DNA from: an uncultured Alphaproteobacteria bacterium
GTDB lineage: Bacteria > Pseudomonadota > Alphaproteobacteria > GCA-2731375
Length of the DNA: 7,437 bases
Assembly (NCBI GenBank): GCA_913049615.1
Contig: CAJWZI010000063.1
Span: 1 to 7,437, forward strand
Direction of reading: 5' to 3'
The stretch's first letter is position 1, and the number at the start of each line of letters is the position of its first letter. This document shows, one piece after another, positions 1 through 6,497 of the stretch. Made by a program: the position numbers and the translations under genes. The notes under the pieces are model-generated. The model worked only from the letters and a program-made list of their open reading frames with translations. It did no database searches and had not been told where the DNA came from.

Positions 1-77
1 ACGGAGCAAAATTGGATCTGCGCGAGCAGAAAACTTCAATGCGACATTGGCCCAAACGAACACCACCAATTCGCAAT

Positions 78-296
78 TTAATAATGCGGTGGCTTTTCGT
101 CGAATTGGCTGGGATTCAAATCACTCTCGATACGAACTAAGCGGGCGCGCTGTTCGGATAGGTCTCGTTGCAGAATTTCAATTTCCGCCCATTGTTTTTT
201 GACCATGTTGTTCAAGTCATCAATAGTTGTGTCCTGGTGCACCATGCGGCTTTCCAGGACCATCAGGCGATCGGCAAAATCAGATATCTCATTCAT
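78..296 (-). CDS. slyX: SlyX family small coiled-coil protein
   Basis: This encodes a 72-residue protein with the SlyX layout. It has a short N-terminus, an LESR segment at residues 14-17 followed by a QDTTIDDLN-like heptad stretch (about 21-30), a charged helical middle and the diagnostic C-terminal PPHY (69-72). SlyX proteins are small, probably coiled-coil cytoplasmic proteins whose biochemical role is not established. The length matches the family (about 70 residues). The ATG at 296 is chosen because it gives the family-length N-terminus; no good Shine-Dalgarno is visible upstream of it (the preceding bases are AAAAACATCTT), and M12 would be too short. It is divergent from the PhyH gene across an 82-base gap. 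Identification by the C-terminal signature and length is good, but function is unknown. Confidence 0.88.
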   Translation of the reverse strand: MNEISDFADRLMVLESRMVHQDTTIDDLNNMVKKQWAEIEILQRDLSEQRARLVRIESDLNPSQFDEKPPHY

Positions 297-322
297 AAGA
301 TGTTTTTGCGCCGATTGAAGCC

Positions 323-351
323 TGGACGCAAGAGCACATTTTAGCGATAAA
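323..351 (+). promoter_or_regulatory. Candidate sigma70-type promoter for the PhyH gene
   Basis: A TGGACG element (323-328) and a GATAAA element (346-351) are separated by 17 bases, each matching four of six consensus positions. Transcription would begin near 358, about 20 bases before the ATG at 379. It is the best pair I found in the slyX-PhyH divergent gap, but both boxes are imperfect. Confidence 0.28.
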
Positions 352-378
352 GCTTACGCAGTCTGGAGATAGAAGAGC

Positions 379-1275
379 ATGGATATGCCGGGCAATTATC
401 TAACGCACGTGCAGCAGGACCAGTTTTGGAGCGATGGGTATTTGGTGGTGGAAGGGGCTGTTGACAATGATACATTGGCGCGCCTGCGGGCTCAGATGGA
501 CGCTTGGGCCGCGGAGAGTCAGAAACATACCGAACCCTATGGTGAACCTACTGTAGACGGTCGCCCTCGTTTCGATCTGGAGGAGAACCATAGCGCTGAA
601 AGGCCAGCCCTAAGGAGAATCAACAATCCGGTGGAGATTTCCGATCATTTTTATAAAGTGATGACCGACGCACCGATGGTAGACATGGTAGCTACCCTTA
701 TTGGCCCAGACGTTAAGTATCACCATTGCAAAATTAACTCGAAACTACCCGGCAGCCAAATGGTGGTGCACTATCATCAGGATTTTTCCTACACCCCCCA
801 CACAAACGACGACGTTATCACCGCCCTGTTACTTCTGGACGACGTGGACGAAGGCAATGGATGTCTGATGGTGGTTCCCGGCACTCACAAGGGTACCATC
901 GACAGCCTATACGAAAGCGGCGAGTTTACAGGCAAGGTTAAACCAGTGCTGGAAGAAGAATATCTGAAACGCCAAGTGCCGATTGAAGGCAAGGCCGGTT
1001 CTGTCTGCCTGATGCACACTCGCCTGCTGCACGGGAGTGAAACCAATTTGTCTAAGGATCGGCGGCGGGCAATTTACTTATGTGTCTACAGTGCCGCCGA
1101 CGCCATTCCCATCGCCCGCAACCCTATGCCGTCCAAACTGGAAGGCACTATTGTGCGCGGCCAAGCTAGCCAAACAGCCCGCATGGTTCCCTTGGAAGTC
1201 GAACTACCACAACAGCCGAAATCGGCGTCCTTTTTTACCGTACTAGGCCAAAAATCAGCCAGTGCCGGAAACTAG
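379..1275 (+). CDS. Phytanoyl-CoA dioxygenase (PhyH) family Fe(II)/2-oxoglutarate oxygenase
   Basis: This 298-residue protein has the PhyH-family double-stranded beta-helix pattern. The iron-binding HxD is H133-Q-D135 within VVHYHQDFSY. The distal His is H218 in HGSETNLS, and the basic run R228-R230 is the likely 2-oxoglutarate carboxylate anchor. Between them lies the typical LLLDDVDEGNGCLMVVPGTH segment (151-170). Family members hydroxylate diverse small molecules or CoA esters using O2, Fe(II) and 2-oxoglutarate; the facial triad looks intact, so activity is expected, but the substrate cannot be inferred. There is no signal peptide, so it should be cytoplasmic. GGAG at 365-368 is 10 bases before the ATG at 379; an in-frame ATG at 385 is an alternative start, closer to the AGAAGAG at 371-377. 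It stands alone: slyX is divergent and clpA convergent, so the context gives no clue to its role. Confidence 0.88.
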   Translation: MDMPGNYLTHVQQDQFWSDGYLVVEGAVDNDTLARLRAQMDAWAAESQKHTEPYGEPTVDGRPRFDLEENHSAERPALRRINNPVEISDHFYKVMTDAPMVDMVATLIGPDVKYHHCKINSKLPGSQMVVHYHQDFSYTPHTNDDVITALLLLDDVDEGNGCLMVVPGTHKGTIDSLYESGEFTGKVKPVLEEEYLKRQVPIEGKAGSVCLMHTRLLHGSETNLSKDRRRAIYLCVYSAADAIPIARNPMPSKLEGTIVRGQASQTARMVPLEVELPQQPKSASFFTVLGQKSASAGN

Positions 1276-1483
1276 GGCAGGTTTATGTTGCGGACCATAA
1301 CGCCGGCAGGCAATTCACGGCTAGAATATCTGGTTTCTGGTGTCCCCAGATAGGCTATCCGGCTAGCAAGAACATTACCGAAATGAAAACGGCCTGTGCC
1401 GGGAAAATGTGCATTCATGGTACACGGCAAATTTAGAGTGACGGCTATCCCGAGCAAATTTATGAAACCGAATTATATATAAT
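1276..1483. other. Convergent intergenic gap between PhyH gene and clpA
   Basis: This 208-base gap lies between two converging genes, where a shared terminator would be expected. I see only weak structures. TATCTGG (1327-1333) pairs with CCAGATA (1346-1352) across a 12-base loop. CGGC/GCCG (1390-1393, 1398-1401), read on the minus strand, is followed by TTTTCATTT and could be a feeble clpA terminator. A 14-base AT palindrome touches the clpA stop. A 61-codon minus frame here shows no recognisable protein features. Confidence 0.5.
1327..1352. repeat. Inverted repeat (7-base arms, 12-base loop)
   Basis: TATCTGG at 1327-1333 is the exact reverse complement of CCAGATA at 1346-1352. No U-run follows on either strand, so it is not a standard intrinsic terminator. 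It may be chance or a minor 3' stem-loop of the PhyH transcript. Confidence 0.35.
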
Positions 1484-1484
1484 T
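1471..1484. repeat. Perfect 14-base AT palindrome at the clpA stop
   Basis: AATTATATATAATT reads identically on both strands and touches the first base of the clpA stop codon (1484-1486 on the plus strand). Being all A/T it would form only a weak RNA hairpin, so it is more likely low-complexity 3' flank than a terminator. Confidence 0.5.
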
Positions 1485-3838
1485 TAGTTCACCAATTCCG
1501 GAATCTTGTCGTCGCCGGAGGCTTCCGGGCCATTTTCCGCCTTGCCGCGTTTGGATGGTCCGCCGTTCGACGGTTTGACCTTTGGAATAAAATTGAAGGT
1601 CAACTGGCCATTCTCGACGTCAACAACCACTTTACCACCTTTGACTAATGTGCCGAATAGTAACTCATCCGCCAGGGGCTTTTTGACCTTCTCCTGAATG
1701 ATCCGGCCCAGGGGGCGGGCACCGTAAAGCTGATCATAGCCTGTTTCGGCTAACCATTTCCGTGCCGCCTCGGACAGGGTGATAGAGACTTTGCGGTCGC
1801 CTAACTGTTCGCTCAATTCCTTAATGAACTTGTCCACCACCTTAGAAATTACCGCGGGCGGCAGGGATGAGAAGGTTATCGTGGCATCCAAACGGTTCCG
1901 GAATTCCGGAGTGAATAGGCGGTCGATAGCTTCCTCGTCGGCGCCAACCTTGTTCTCGCGGCCGAAACCGATGGCCATTTTTGACAGCTCCGATGCGCCC
2001 GCATTGGTGGTCATGATCAGCACCACATTACGGAAATCGATATGTTTGCCGTTGTGATCGGTTAGTTTCCCGTAATCCATGATCTGTAACAGGATGTTGA
2101 AGAGATCCGGATGCGCCTTTTCTATCTCGTCCAGCAACAGCACTGCGTGAGGTGTCTGATCAATAGCATCGGTCAGCATGCCGCCCTGATCAAACCCTAC
2201 ATAGCCCGGTGGCGCTCCGATAAGACGACTTACCGTGTGGCGCTCCATATATTCGGACATGTCGAAACGGACCATTTCCATACCCATGATCTTGGCCAGT
2301 TGACGGGCCACTTCCGTTTTTCCCACGCCCGTTGGGCCTGAGAAGAGATAGCTGCCAATGGGTTTTTCTGGCTCCCGCAAACCGGCGCGAGACATTTTCA
2401 GGGCCGTGGCCAACGCACCGATAGCCTTTTCCTGGCCAAACACCACAGATTTCAGGTCGTTTTCAAGATTAGCCAAGCTGGCCTTATCGTCCTTAGAGAC
2501 GGTCTTGGGCGGTATGCGGGCGATTTTGGCCACCACGTTTTCCACATCTTTGGCGGAGATGGTCTTTTTGCGCCGATGTTCGGGAAGCAACATTTGGGCG
2601 GCCCCCACTTCATCTATAACGTCGATGGCCTTATCAGGCAGCTTGCGGTCGTTGATGTACTTCGATGAAAGCTCAACCGCAGCCTTGATAGCATCGCCGG
2701 TATAACGGATACGATGATAATCCTCGAAATATGGCTTCAGACCCTTAAGGATTTTCATCGCGTCGCCAACCGTCGGCTCGTTCACATCAATCTTCTGGAA
2801 CCGCCGCAGAAGCGCCCGGTCCTTCTCAATATAGCCGCGATATTCCTTATAGGTAGTAGAGCCCATACAGCGAATTGTGCCGCTAGCTAGGGCCGGCTTC
2901 AGCATGTTGGAAGCGTCCATGGCACCGCCTGAGGTAGCGCCCGCACCGATCACCGTGTGAATTTCGTCGATGAATAGAATAGCATCAGCATGGTTTTCCA
3001 GCTCAGTTATTACCGCCTTCAGCCGTTCTTCGAAATCGCCTCGATAGCGTGTGCCTGCCAAAAGAGCTCCCATATCAAGGGAAAAAATGGTGGTATCGCG
3101 CAGCACCTCTGGAACCTCGCCCAGCACGACGCGGCGGGCCAAACCTTCGGCGATGGCTGTCTTGCCTACGCCGGGATCGCCCACCAGGAGTGGATTGTTT
3201 TTTTGCCGCCGACAGAGGATCTGGATCACCCGCTCCAGCTCTTCCGCGCGACCGATGACAGGGTCGATGCGCCCGTTACGAGCCTTATCGTTCAGGTCAA
3301 TGCAATAGGCAGCCAAGGCCTCGTCATTAGATTTGATGTTTCCCTCGTCATCCTCCTTCTCCTCCGCCCCGCGGACGGTGCGTTCGGCACTCATGCCGGG
3401 TGCCTTGGCAACGCCGTGGGAGAGATAGCTGACCGCGTCCAGACGGGTCATATCTTGTTCTTGGAGGAAATAAGCCGCATGGCTTTCCCGCTCGGCGAAA
3501 ATAGCAACTAGAACATTGGCGCCAGTAACCTCGTCTCGGCCGGAAGATTGTACGTGATAGACGGCGCGCTGAATGACCCGCTGAAAGCCCGCGGTGGGTT
3601 TAGGCTCCTCCCCGTCCTCGATGGTTAGAGAAGCAAGATCCTCTTCCAGATAGCTGGCCAACTGTTCGCGCAACTGATCAATTTCGACGTTACAAGCCCG
3701 CAGCACCGCCCGCGCGTCATTGTCATCGCACAGAGCGAGCAAAAGATGCTCCAGCGTCGCGAATTCATGCCGCTGCTCGTTGGCGCTAAGCAGTGCCCGA
3801 TGCAGGCTTTGTTCAAGTTCCGCCGCGAATGATGCCAA
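1484..3838 (-). CDS. clpA: ClpA, AAA+ unfoldase of the ClpAP protease
   Basis: This is a 784-residue class I Clp/Hsp100 ATPase that unfolds proteins and threads them into ClpP. In order it has paired Clp N-domain repeats (about 1-145), an acidic linker (about 155-175) and AAA+ module D1, with Walker A GDPGVGKT (220-227), Walker B LFIDE (288-292), pore loop GTRYRGDFE (262-270) and candidate arginine fingers R345/R346. AAA+ module D2 has Walker A GPTGVGKT (501-508), Walker B LLLDE (567-571), pore region GAPPGYVG (541-548) and sensor-2 GARPLGR (706-712). The ClpP-docking tripeptide is I623-G624-F625. There is no ClpB/ClpC-type middle domain, so ClpA is favoured. The start is TTG, because the protein then begins at the family N-terminus (ASFAAELEQSLHRAL) and AAGGA lies 7 bases upstream, overlapping the clpS stop. 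A hydrophilic tail (about 752-784) extends beyond the D2 core. All catalytic motifs are intact. Confidence 0.97.
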   Translation of the reverse strand: MASFAAELEQSLHRALLSANEQRHEFATLEHLLLALCDDNDARAVLRACNVEIDQLREQLASYLEEDLASLTIEDGEEPKPTAGFQRVIQRAVYHVQSSGRDEVTGANVLVAIFAERESHAAYFLQEQDMTRLDAVSYLSHGVAKAPGMSAERTVRGAEEKEDDEGNIKSNDEALAAYCIDLNDKARNGRIDPVIGRAEELERVIQILCRRQKNNPLLVGDPGVGKTAIAEGLARRVVLGEVPEVLRDTTIFSLDMGALLAGTRYRGDFEERLKAVITELENHADAILFIDEIHTVIGAGATSGGAMDASNMLKPALASGTIRCMGSTTYKEYRGYIEKDRALLRRFQKIDVNEPTVGDAMKILKGLKPYFEDYHRIRYTGDAIKAAVELSSKYINDRKLPDKAIDVIDEVGAAQMLLPEHRRKKTISAKDVENVVAKIARIPPKTVSKDDKASLANLENDLKSVVFGQEKAIGALATALKMSRAGLREPEKPIGSYLFSGPTGVGKTEVARQLAKIMGMEMVRFDMSEYMERHTVSRLIGAPPGYVGFDQGGMLTDAIDQTPHAVLLLDEIEKAHPDLFNILLQIMDYGKLTDHNGKHIDFRNVVLIMTTNAGASELSKMAIGFGRENKVGADEEAIDRLFTPEFRNRLDATITFSSLPPAVISKVVDKFIKELSEQLGDRKVSITLSEAARKWLAETGYDQLYGARPLGRIIQEKVKKPLADELLFGTLVKGGKVVVDVENGQLTFNFIPKVKPSNGGPSKRGKAENGPEASGDDKIPELVN

Positions 3839-3845
3839 GATTAGG

Positions 3846-3850
3846 TCCTT
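3846..3850 (-). promoter_or_regulatory. clpA ribosome binding site overlapping the clpS stop
   Basis: On the minus strand the sequence TAAGGACCTAATC precedes the TTG start at 3838. AAGGA (3850-3846) is 7 bases from the start and shares two bases with the clpS TAA (3851-3849). This placement supports the TTG start and implies translational coupling of clpA to clpS. Confidence 0.75.
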
Positions 3851-4202
3851 ATATTTTTTCCATTGTACACTGCAAAGGATGTTGGTTCTTACGCGCCAGG
3901 TCAGTCACCTGCATGACCTTAGTTTCCGCAATTTCGAATGGATAAATGCCACATACCCCTATGCCCTTTTGGTGCACATGTAACATGATCTGTGTCGCTT
4001 CCTGTTGGTCCTTATTGAAATAGCGTTCCAACACGTGTACGACAAATTCCATGGGCGTGTAGTCATCGTTTAGTAACAGTACCCGGTACATAGAGGGCTT
4101 CTTGGTCTTCGGTTTGGTCTTGGTGACCACATCGACGCCGCCGTCATTGTGATCATCACCTGACCCGTTGCCGGACAACTTGCTGCCCACCAGCACCACC
4201 AT
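3849..4202 (-). CDS. clpS: ClpS, N-degron adaptor for ClpAP
   Basis: ClpS binds proteins with destabilising N-terminal residues and hands them to the N-domain of ClpA. From the ATG at 4202 the protein has 117 residues: a flexible polar N-terminal arm (about 1-36), then the folded core [16 protein letters not shown] (39-54). The amino-group-binding NDD (45-47), T49, M51 and the pocket His in HVHQKG (H77) are present, followed by GVCGIY and the C-terminal [10 protein letters not shown]. The stop lies 10 bases before clpA, the usual operon order. The start is uncertain. ATG 4202 has GGAG 11 bases upstream, a long spacing. The in-frame ATG at 4241 would give 130 residues but has no visible Shine-Dalgarno; an in-frame TAG at 4247-4245 blocks any longer form. 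The family identity is secure; the N-terminus is not. Confidence 0.93.
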   Translation of the reverse strand: MVVLVGSKLSGNGSGDDHNDGGVDVVTKTKPKTKKPSMYRVLLLNDDYTPMEFVVHVLERYFNKDQQEATQIMLHVHQKGIGVCGIYPFEIAETKVMQVTDLARKNQHPLQCTMEKI

Positions 4203-4244
4203 CGTCGCCAACACTCCACAAAACTCCCTGCGAGGCCCCATGGA

Positions 4245-4406
4245 CTAACGCACCAAGCTATCATATTGCTCCTTTTTCATCATATTGGAAGGGGTGAAAT
4301 GCATCGAGGTTACTTTACCGCCCACTAAATAAATGTGAATTTTTTTCGCTGGCTTCCCGCGACAGGGTGATGGCGGAGAGTTGTGCCAACAGTCTTGATT
4401 AACCAC
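4245..4406 (-). CDS. Doubtful small ORF ending just before clpS
   Basis: On the minus strand a frame with no stop runs from about 4470 to the TAG at 4247-4245. A GTG at 4406, with GAGGG 9 bases upstream, would give 53 residues; the ATG at 4304 would give only 19. The reading frame is the same as clpS, and its stop is separated from the in-frame ATG at 4241 by one codon. The predicted product includes KKIHIYLVGG and ends MMKKEQYDSLVR. I recognise no family. It could be a leader peptide, a remnant or chance, and it overlaps the candidate clpS promoter, which argues against a gene. Confidence 0.15.
   Translation of the reverse strand: MVNQDCWHNSPPSPCRGKPAKKIHIYLVGGKVTSMHFTPSNMMKKEQYDSLVR
4312..4339 (-). 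promoter_or_regulatory. Candidate sigma70-type promoter for clpS-clpA
   Basis: On the minus strand, TTCACA (4339-4334, five of six consensus positions) and TAAAGT (4317-4312, four of six) are separated by 16 bases. Transcription would start near 4305 and give a leader of about 65 bases to the ATG at 4241, or about 100 to the ATG at 4202. No better pair was found in the gap. Confidence 0.4.
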
Positions 4407-4501
4407 TTGATGATGCCCTCGTTTTGGCGGTATTGATGCGCGCTCAAATCGGGGCGTCAGAAAAACTAATTAAGACTATGTTGAAAGAAGGATAGAGCGC
4501 C

Positions 4502-5524
4502 ATGGGCATCAATATCGCTGTCGTGGGCGCCACGGGCAACGTGGGGCGCGAAATTCTGAACATCCTGGACGAGCGGGAATTCCCCGCGGAGGAAGTCGTG
4601 GCCTTGGCTTCAACCAAATCTGTCGGCAAGGAAACTAACTTCGGAGAAAAAACCCTGAAAGTGAAGGCGCTGGATACCTTCAACTTTTCCACCGTGGACA
4701 TCGCCTTGTTCTCGGCGGGGGGTAGCGTCGCCCAGCAATGGGGGCCGCTTGCAGCCCAAGCAGGTTGCGTGGTGATTGACAATTCCTCGGCATTCCGCAT
4801 GGATCCTGACGTGCCCCTGATCGTACCAGAAGTAAATTCCCACGCCCTATCGGGTTACAGCCAGCGCAACATTATAGCCAACCCAAACTGTTCCACGGCG
4901 CAGTTGGTTGTCGCGCTAAAACCGCTGCACGAACGGGCAAATATCCGCAGAGTGGTGGTAGCCACCTATCAGTCCGCTTCAGGCGCAGGGCGTGATGCCA
5001 TGGATGAATTGTTCACCCAGACCAAGGGTGTCTATGTCAACAATCAGCCAGCACCTCGAAAATTCACTAAGCAGATCGCCTTTAACGTAATCCCCCATAT
5101 TGACGCATTCATGGACGGCGGGGAAACCAGGGAAGAATGGAAGATGACGGCCGAGACTAAAAAAATTCTCGACCCCGCCATTAAACTGACGGCCACCTGT
5201 GTCCGGGTACCAACCTTTGTCGGTCATGCGGAAGCGGTGAATATCGAATTTGAGAAACCCTTGGATGACGAGACCGCCCGCGACATTCTGCGCGAGGCAC
5301 CCGGCTGTATGGTGGTCGATGAGCGAGAGGACGGCGGTTATGTCACGCCAGTGGAATGCGTTGGCGAGTTCGCCACCTATATCTCTCGCATCCGTGTCGA
5401 TCCCACGGTGAAGAACGGCCTGAATATCTGGGTTGTTTCCGACAATCTACGCAAGGGCGCAGCCCTGAACGCTGTCCAAATCGCCGAGATCCTGGTAGCC
5501 CGTCACCTAAAGAAAGCTGCGTGA
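4502..5524 (+). CDS. asd: Aspartate-semialdehyde dehydrogenase
   Basis: Asd reduces L-4-aspartyl phosphate to L-aspartate 4-semialdehyde with NADPH. This is the branch point to lysine/diaminopimelate, threonine and methionine, and it occurs in the cytoplasm. The 340-residue length fits the family. The N-terminal Rossmann motif is GATGNVG (9-15). SAGGS (71-75) and IDNSSAFRM (92-100) follow. The catalytic cysteine is C130 in NPNCSTAQL. SASGAG (158-163) follows, and the acid/base histidine is H242 in RVPTFVGHAE. The C-terminal segment SDNLRKGAALNAVQIAE (313-329) is typical. The ATG at 4502 has AAGGA at suitable spacing and puts the Rossmann motif at the normal position. It is the first gene of a plus-strand run, followed after 31 bases by a hydrolase. 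No motif is missing. Confidence 0.97.
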   Translation: MGINIAVVGATGNVGREILNILDEREFPAEEVVALASTKSVGKETNFGEKTLKVKALDTFNFSTVDIALFSAGGSVAQQWGPLAAQAGCVVIDNSSAFRMDPDVPLIVPEVNSHALSGYSQRNIIANPNCSTAQLVVALKPLHERANIRRVVVATYQSASGAGRDAMDELFTQTKGVYVNNQPAPRKFTKQIAFNVIPHIDAFMDGGETREEWKMTAETKKILDPAIKLTATCVRVPTFVGHAEAVNIEFEKPLDDETARDILREAPGCMVVDEREDGGYVTPVECVGEFATYISRIRVDPTVKNGLNIWVVSDNLRKGAALNAVQIAEILVARHLKKAA

Positions 5525-5542
5525 ACTTGGCGGTTATATAAG

Positions 5543-5549
5543 TAAGGAG
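5543..5549 (+). promoter_or_regulatory. Ribosome binding site supporting a GTG start
   Basis: TAAGGAG lies 6 bases before the GTG at 5556. No ATG occurs early in this frame, and the core fold begins soon after residue 10, so this site decides the hydrolase start. Confidence 0.8.
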
Positions 5550-5555
5550 CCGTCA

Positions 5556-6437
5556 GTGCCAAAAAACAGGTCCGGCCCCGCTTCACATGTCTATTTCTCC
5601 CACCGCCTGCGCCTACATTACGTCGATTGGGGCAATGAAGATGCCCCCCCCATGTTACTGGTGCATGGCGGGCAGGACCATTGCCGCAATTGGGACTGGG
5701 TGGCGGAAGCCTTCCGCGATGAATACCACATCATCGCCCCGGATTTGCGCGGCCATGGGGACAGCCAGTGGAGCGTAGGTGGAAGTTACACCATGCCCGA
5801 ATACATCTACGACCTCGCCCACCTTATAGATCAAAAGAACATGGCCCCTGTGACCATCATCAGCCACTCCCTAGGCGGCATGATCAGCCTGCAATACGCA
5901 GGCCTGTATCCGGAAAAGATGAAAAGCATCGTCGCCATCGAAGGCTTGGGAGCATCGCCCTTGATGCAGGCGAAAAGTGCGGGCAAGAGCATCAATGAAA
6001 AACTGACCGATTGGTCCGACGAACTTCGCAAAATATCGGGCCGCACGCCCCGGCGCTACGCCTCGTTGGAAGACGCCTTTGCCCGCATGCAGGACGAAAA
6101 TCCTCATTTGTCCGGGGAACAAGCCCGGCATTTGACCGTGCATGGTGCTAATCAGAACGAGGATGGTACATTCAGTTGGAAGTTCGACAACTACGTGCGC
6201 GTCTTCAAGCCCCTTGGCCTCAACCCTGAGGAAACCCGTTATCTGTGGTCCCGCATCACCTGCCCCACTCTGTTGATCCGAGGCACAGAAAGTTGGGCCT
6301 CGGACCCCATCGAGGATGGCCGTATCACATCTTTCCAAAACGCGGACGTCGCCAACATTGAAGGGGCCGGTCACTGGGCCCACCATGACCGCCTGGGCGT
6401 GTTCCTGGAACTGGTGCTAAAACATTTGGACAAATAG
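5556..6437 (+). CDS. Alpha/beta-hydrolase fold protein
   Basis: This 293-residue protein has the alpha/beta-hydrolase core. The HGG oxyanion motif is at 37-39 (LLVHGGQDH), followed by APDLRGHGDS (61-70). The nucleophile elbow is S-H-S-L-G-G (103-108) with S105 as the predicted nucleophile; the family usually has Gly at the first position. A helical cap insert spans about 130-230. The likely acid is D250 in LIRGTESWASDP, and the catalytic His is H273 in GAGHWAHHD. The triad appears complete, so an esterase, lactonase or C-C hydrolase-like activity is plausible, but the substrate cannot be assigned. No signal peptide is seen. It starts at GTG with a strong TAAGGAG. It probably shares a transcript with asd, but no pathway link is evident. 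No terminator is seen between its stop and the rplU promoter. Confidence 0.9.
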   Translation: MPKNRSGPASHVYFSHRLRLHYVDWGNEDAPPMLLVHGGQDHCRNWDWVAEAFRDEYHIIAPDLRGHGDSQWSVGGSYTMPEYIYDLAHLIDQKNMAPVTIISHSLGGMISLQYAGLYPEKMKSIVAIEGLGASPLMQAKSAGKSINEKLTDWSDELRKISGRTPRRYASLEDAFARMQDENPHLSGEQARHLTVHGANQNEDGTFSWKFDNYVRVFKPLGLNPEETRYLWSRITCPTLLIRGTESWASDPIEDGRITSFQNADVANIEGAGHWAHHDRLGVFLELVLKHLDK

Positions 6438-6460
6438 AGAAAATGGATGCCGGGAAGCCG

Positions 6461-6489
6461 TTGACAAAGGGCCGGTCGCGGCGTATATC
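6461..6489 (+). promoter_or_regulatory. Strong candidate promoter for rplU-rpmA
   Basis: A perfect -35 TTGACA (6461-6466) and a -10 TATATC (6484-6489, four of six) are separated by exactly 17 bases. This is the best sigma70-type match in the window. It begins 24 bases after the hydrolase stop, and transcription would start near 6496, giving a leader of about 87 bases before the L21 ATG at 6583. It makes rplU a separate transcription unit. Confidence 0.7.
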
Positions 6490-6497
6490 CCCGCGAC
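6475..6497. promoter_or_regulatory. Operator-like inverted repeat over the rplU -10
   Basis: GTCGCGG (6475-6481) and CCGCGAC (6491-6497) are exact reverse complements separated by 9 bases. The centre of symmetry (6486) falls inside the -10 element. A dimeric repressor bound here would block the promoter. The repeat is short and GC-rich, so chance is possible. Confidence 0.35.

Larger units (their letters stand above)
4242..4501. other. Divergent regulatory gap between clpS and asd
   Basis: These 260 bases hold the candidate clpS promoter, the doubtful minus-strand ORF, and a strong AAGGAG on the minus strand (4274-4269) placed 4 bases before an ATG (4264) that is out of frame with clpS. For asd, the best promoter guess is TTGATG (4407-4412) and TATTGA (4431-4436) with an 18-base spacer, which is weak. 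The asd ribosome binding site is AAGGA shortly before 4502. No RNA gene, riboswitch or repeat is recognised here. Confidence 0.5.

Noticed and set aside
2..202. Plus-strand frame open from the window edge to a TGA at 200-202, with an Asn/Thr/Gln-rich beginning
   Set aside because: Most of it runs antisense through slyX, whose protein signature is clear, and no start or family resemblance is visible. A neighbouring gene might end in bases 1-77, but this cannot be judged from the window.
1390..1401. CGGC/GCCG mini-hairpin followed on the minus strand by TTTTCATTT, considered as a clpA terminator
   Set aside because: The stem has only four pairs and the U-run is broken, which is too weak to call as a terminator.
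1272..1457. 61-codon minus-strand frame in the gap between the PhyH gene and clpA
   Set aside because: It has no recognisable family and no Shine-Dalgarno that I could identify, and it overlaps the 3' end of the PhyH gene by a few bases. An open frame of this length arises easily by chance.
2990..3511. 173-codon plus-strand frame antisense to clpA
   Set aside because: It lies entirely inside clpA opposite the Walker A/B region of D1. Its product resembles no protein and the clpA frame is fully conserved, so it is a shadow frame.
4407..4436. TTGATG and TATTGA with an 18-base spacer as an asd promoter
   Set aside because: The -10 matches only three of six consensus positions and the spacing is not ideal. 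It is kept only as a mention in the gap entry.
5871..6386. 171-codon minus-strand frame antisense to the hydrolase
   Set aside because: The plus strand encodes a complete alpha/beta hydrolase with its triad and a strong ribosome binding site. The antisense frame has no family motifs.
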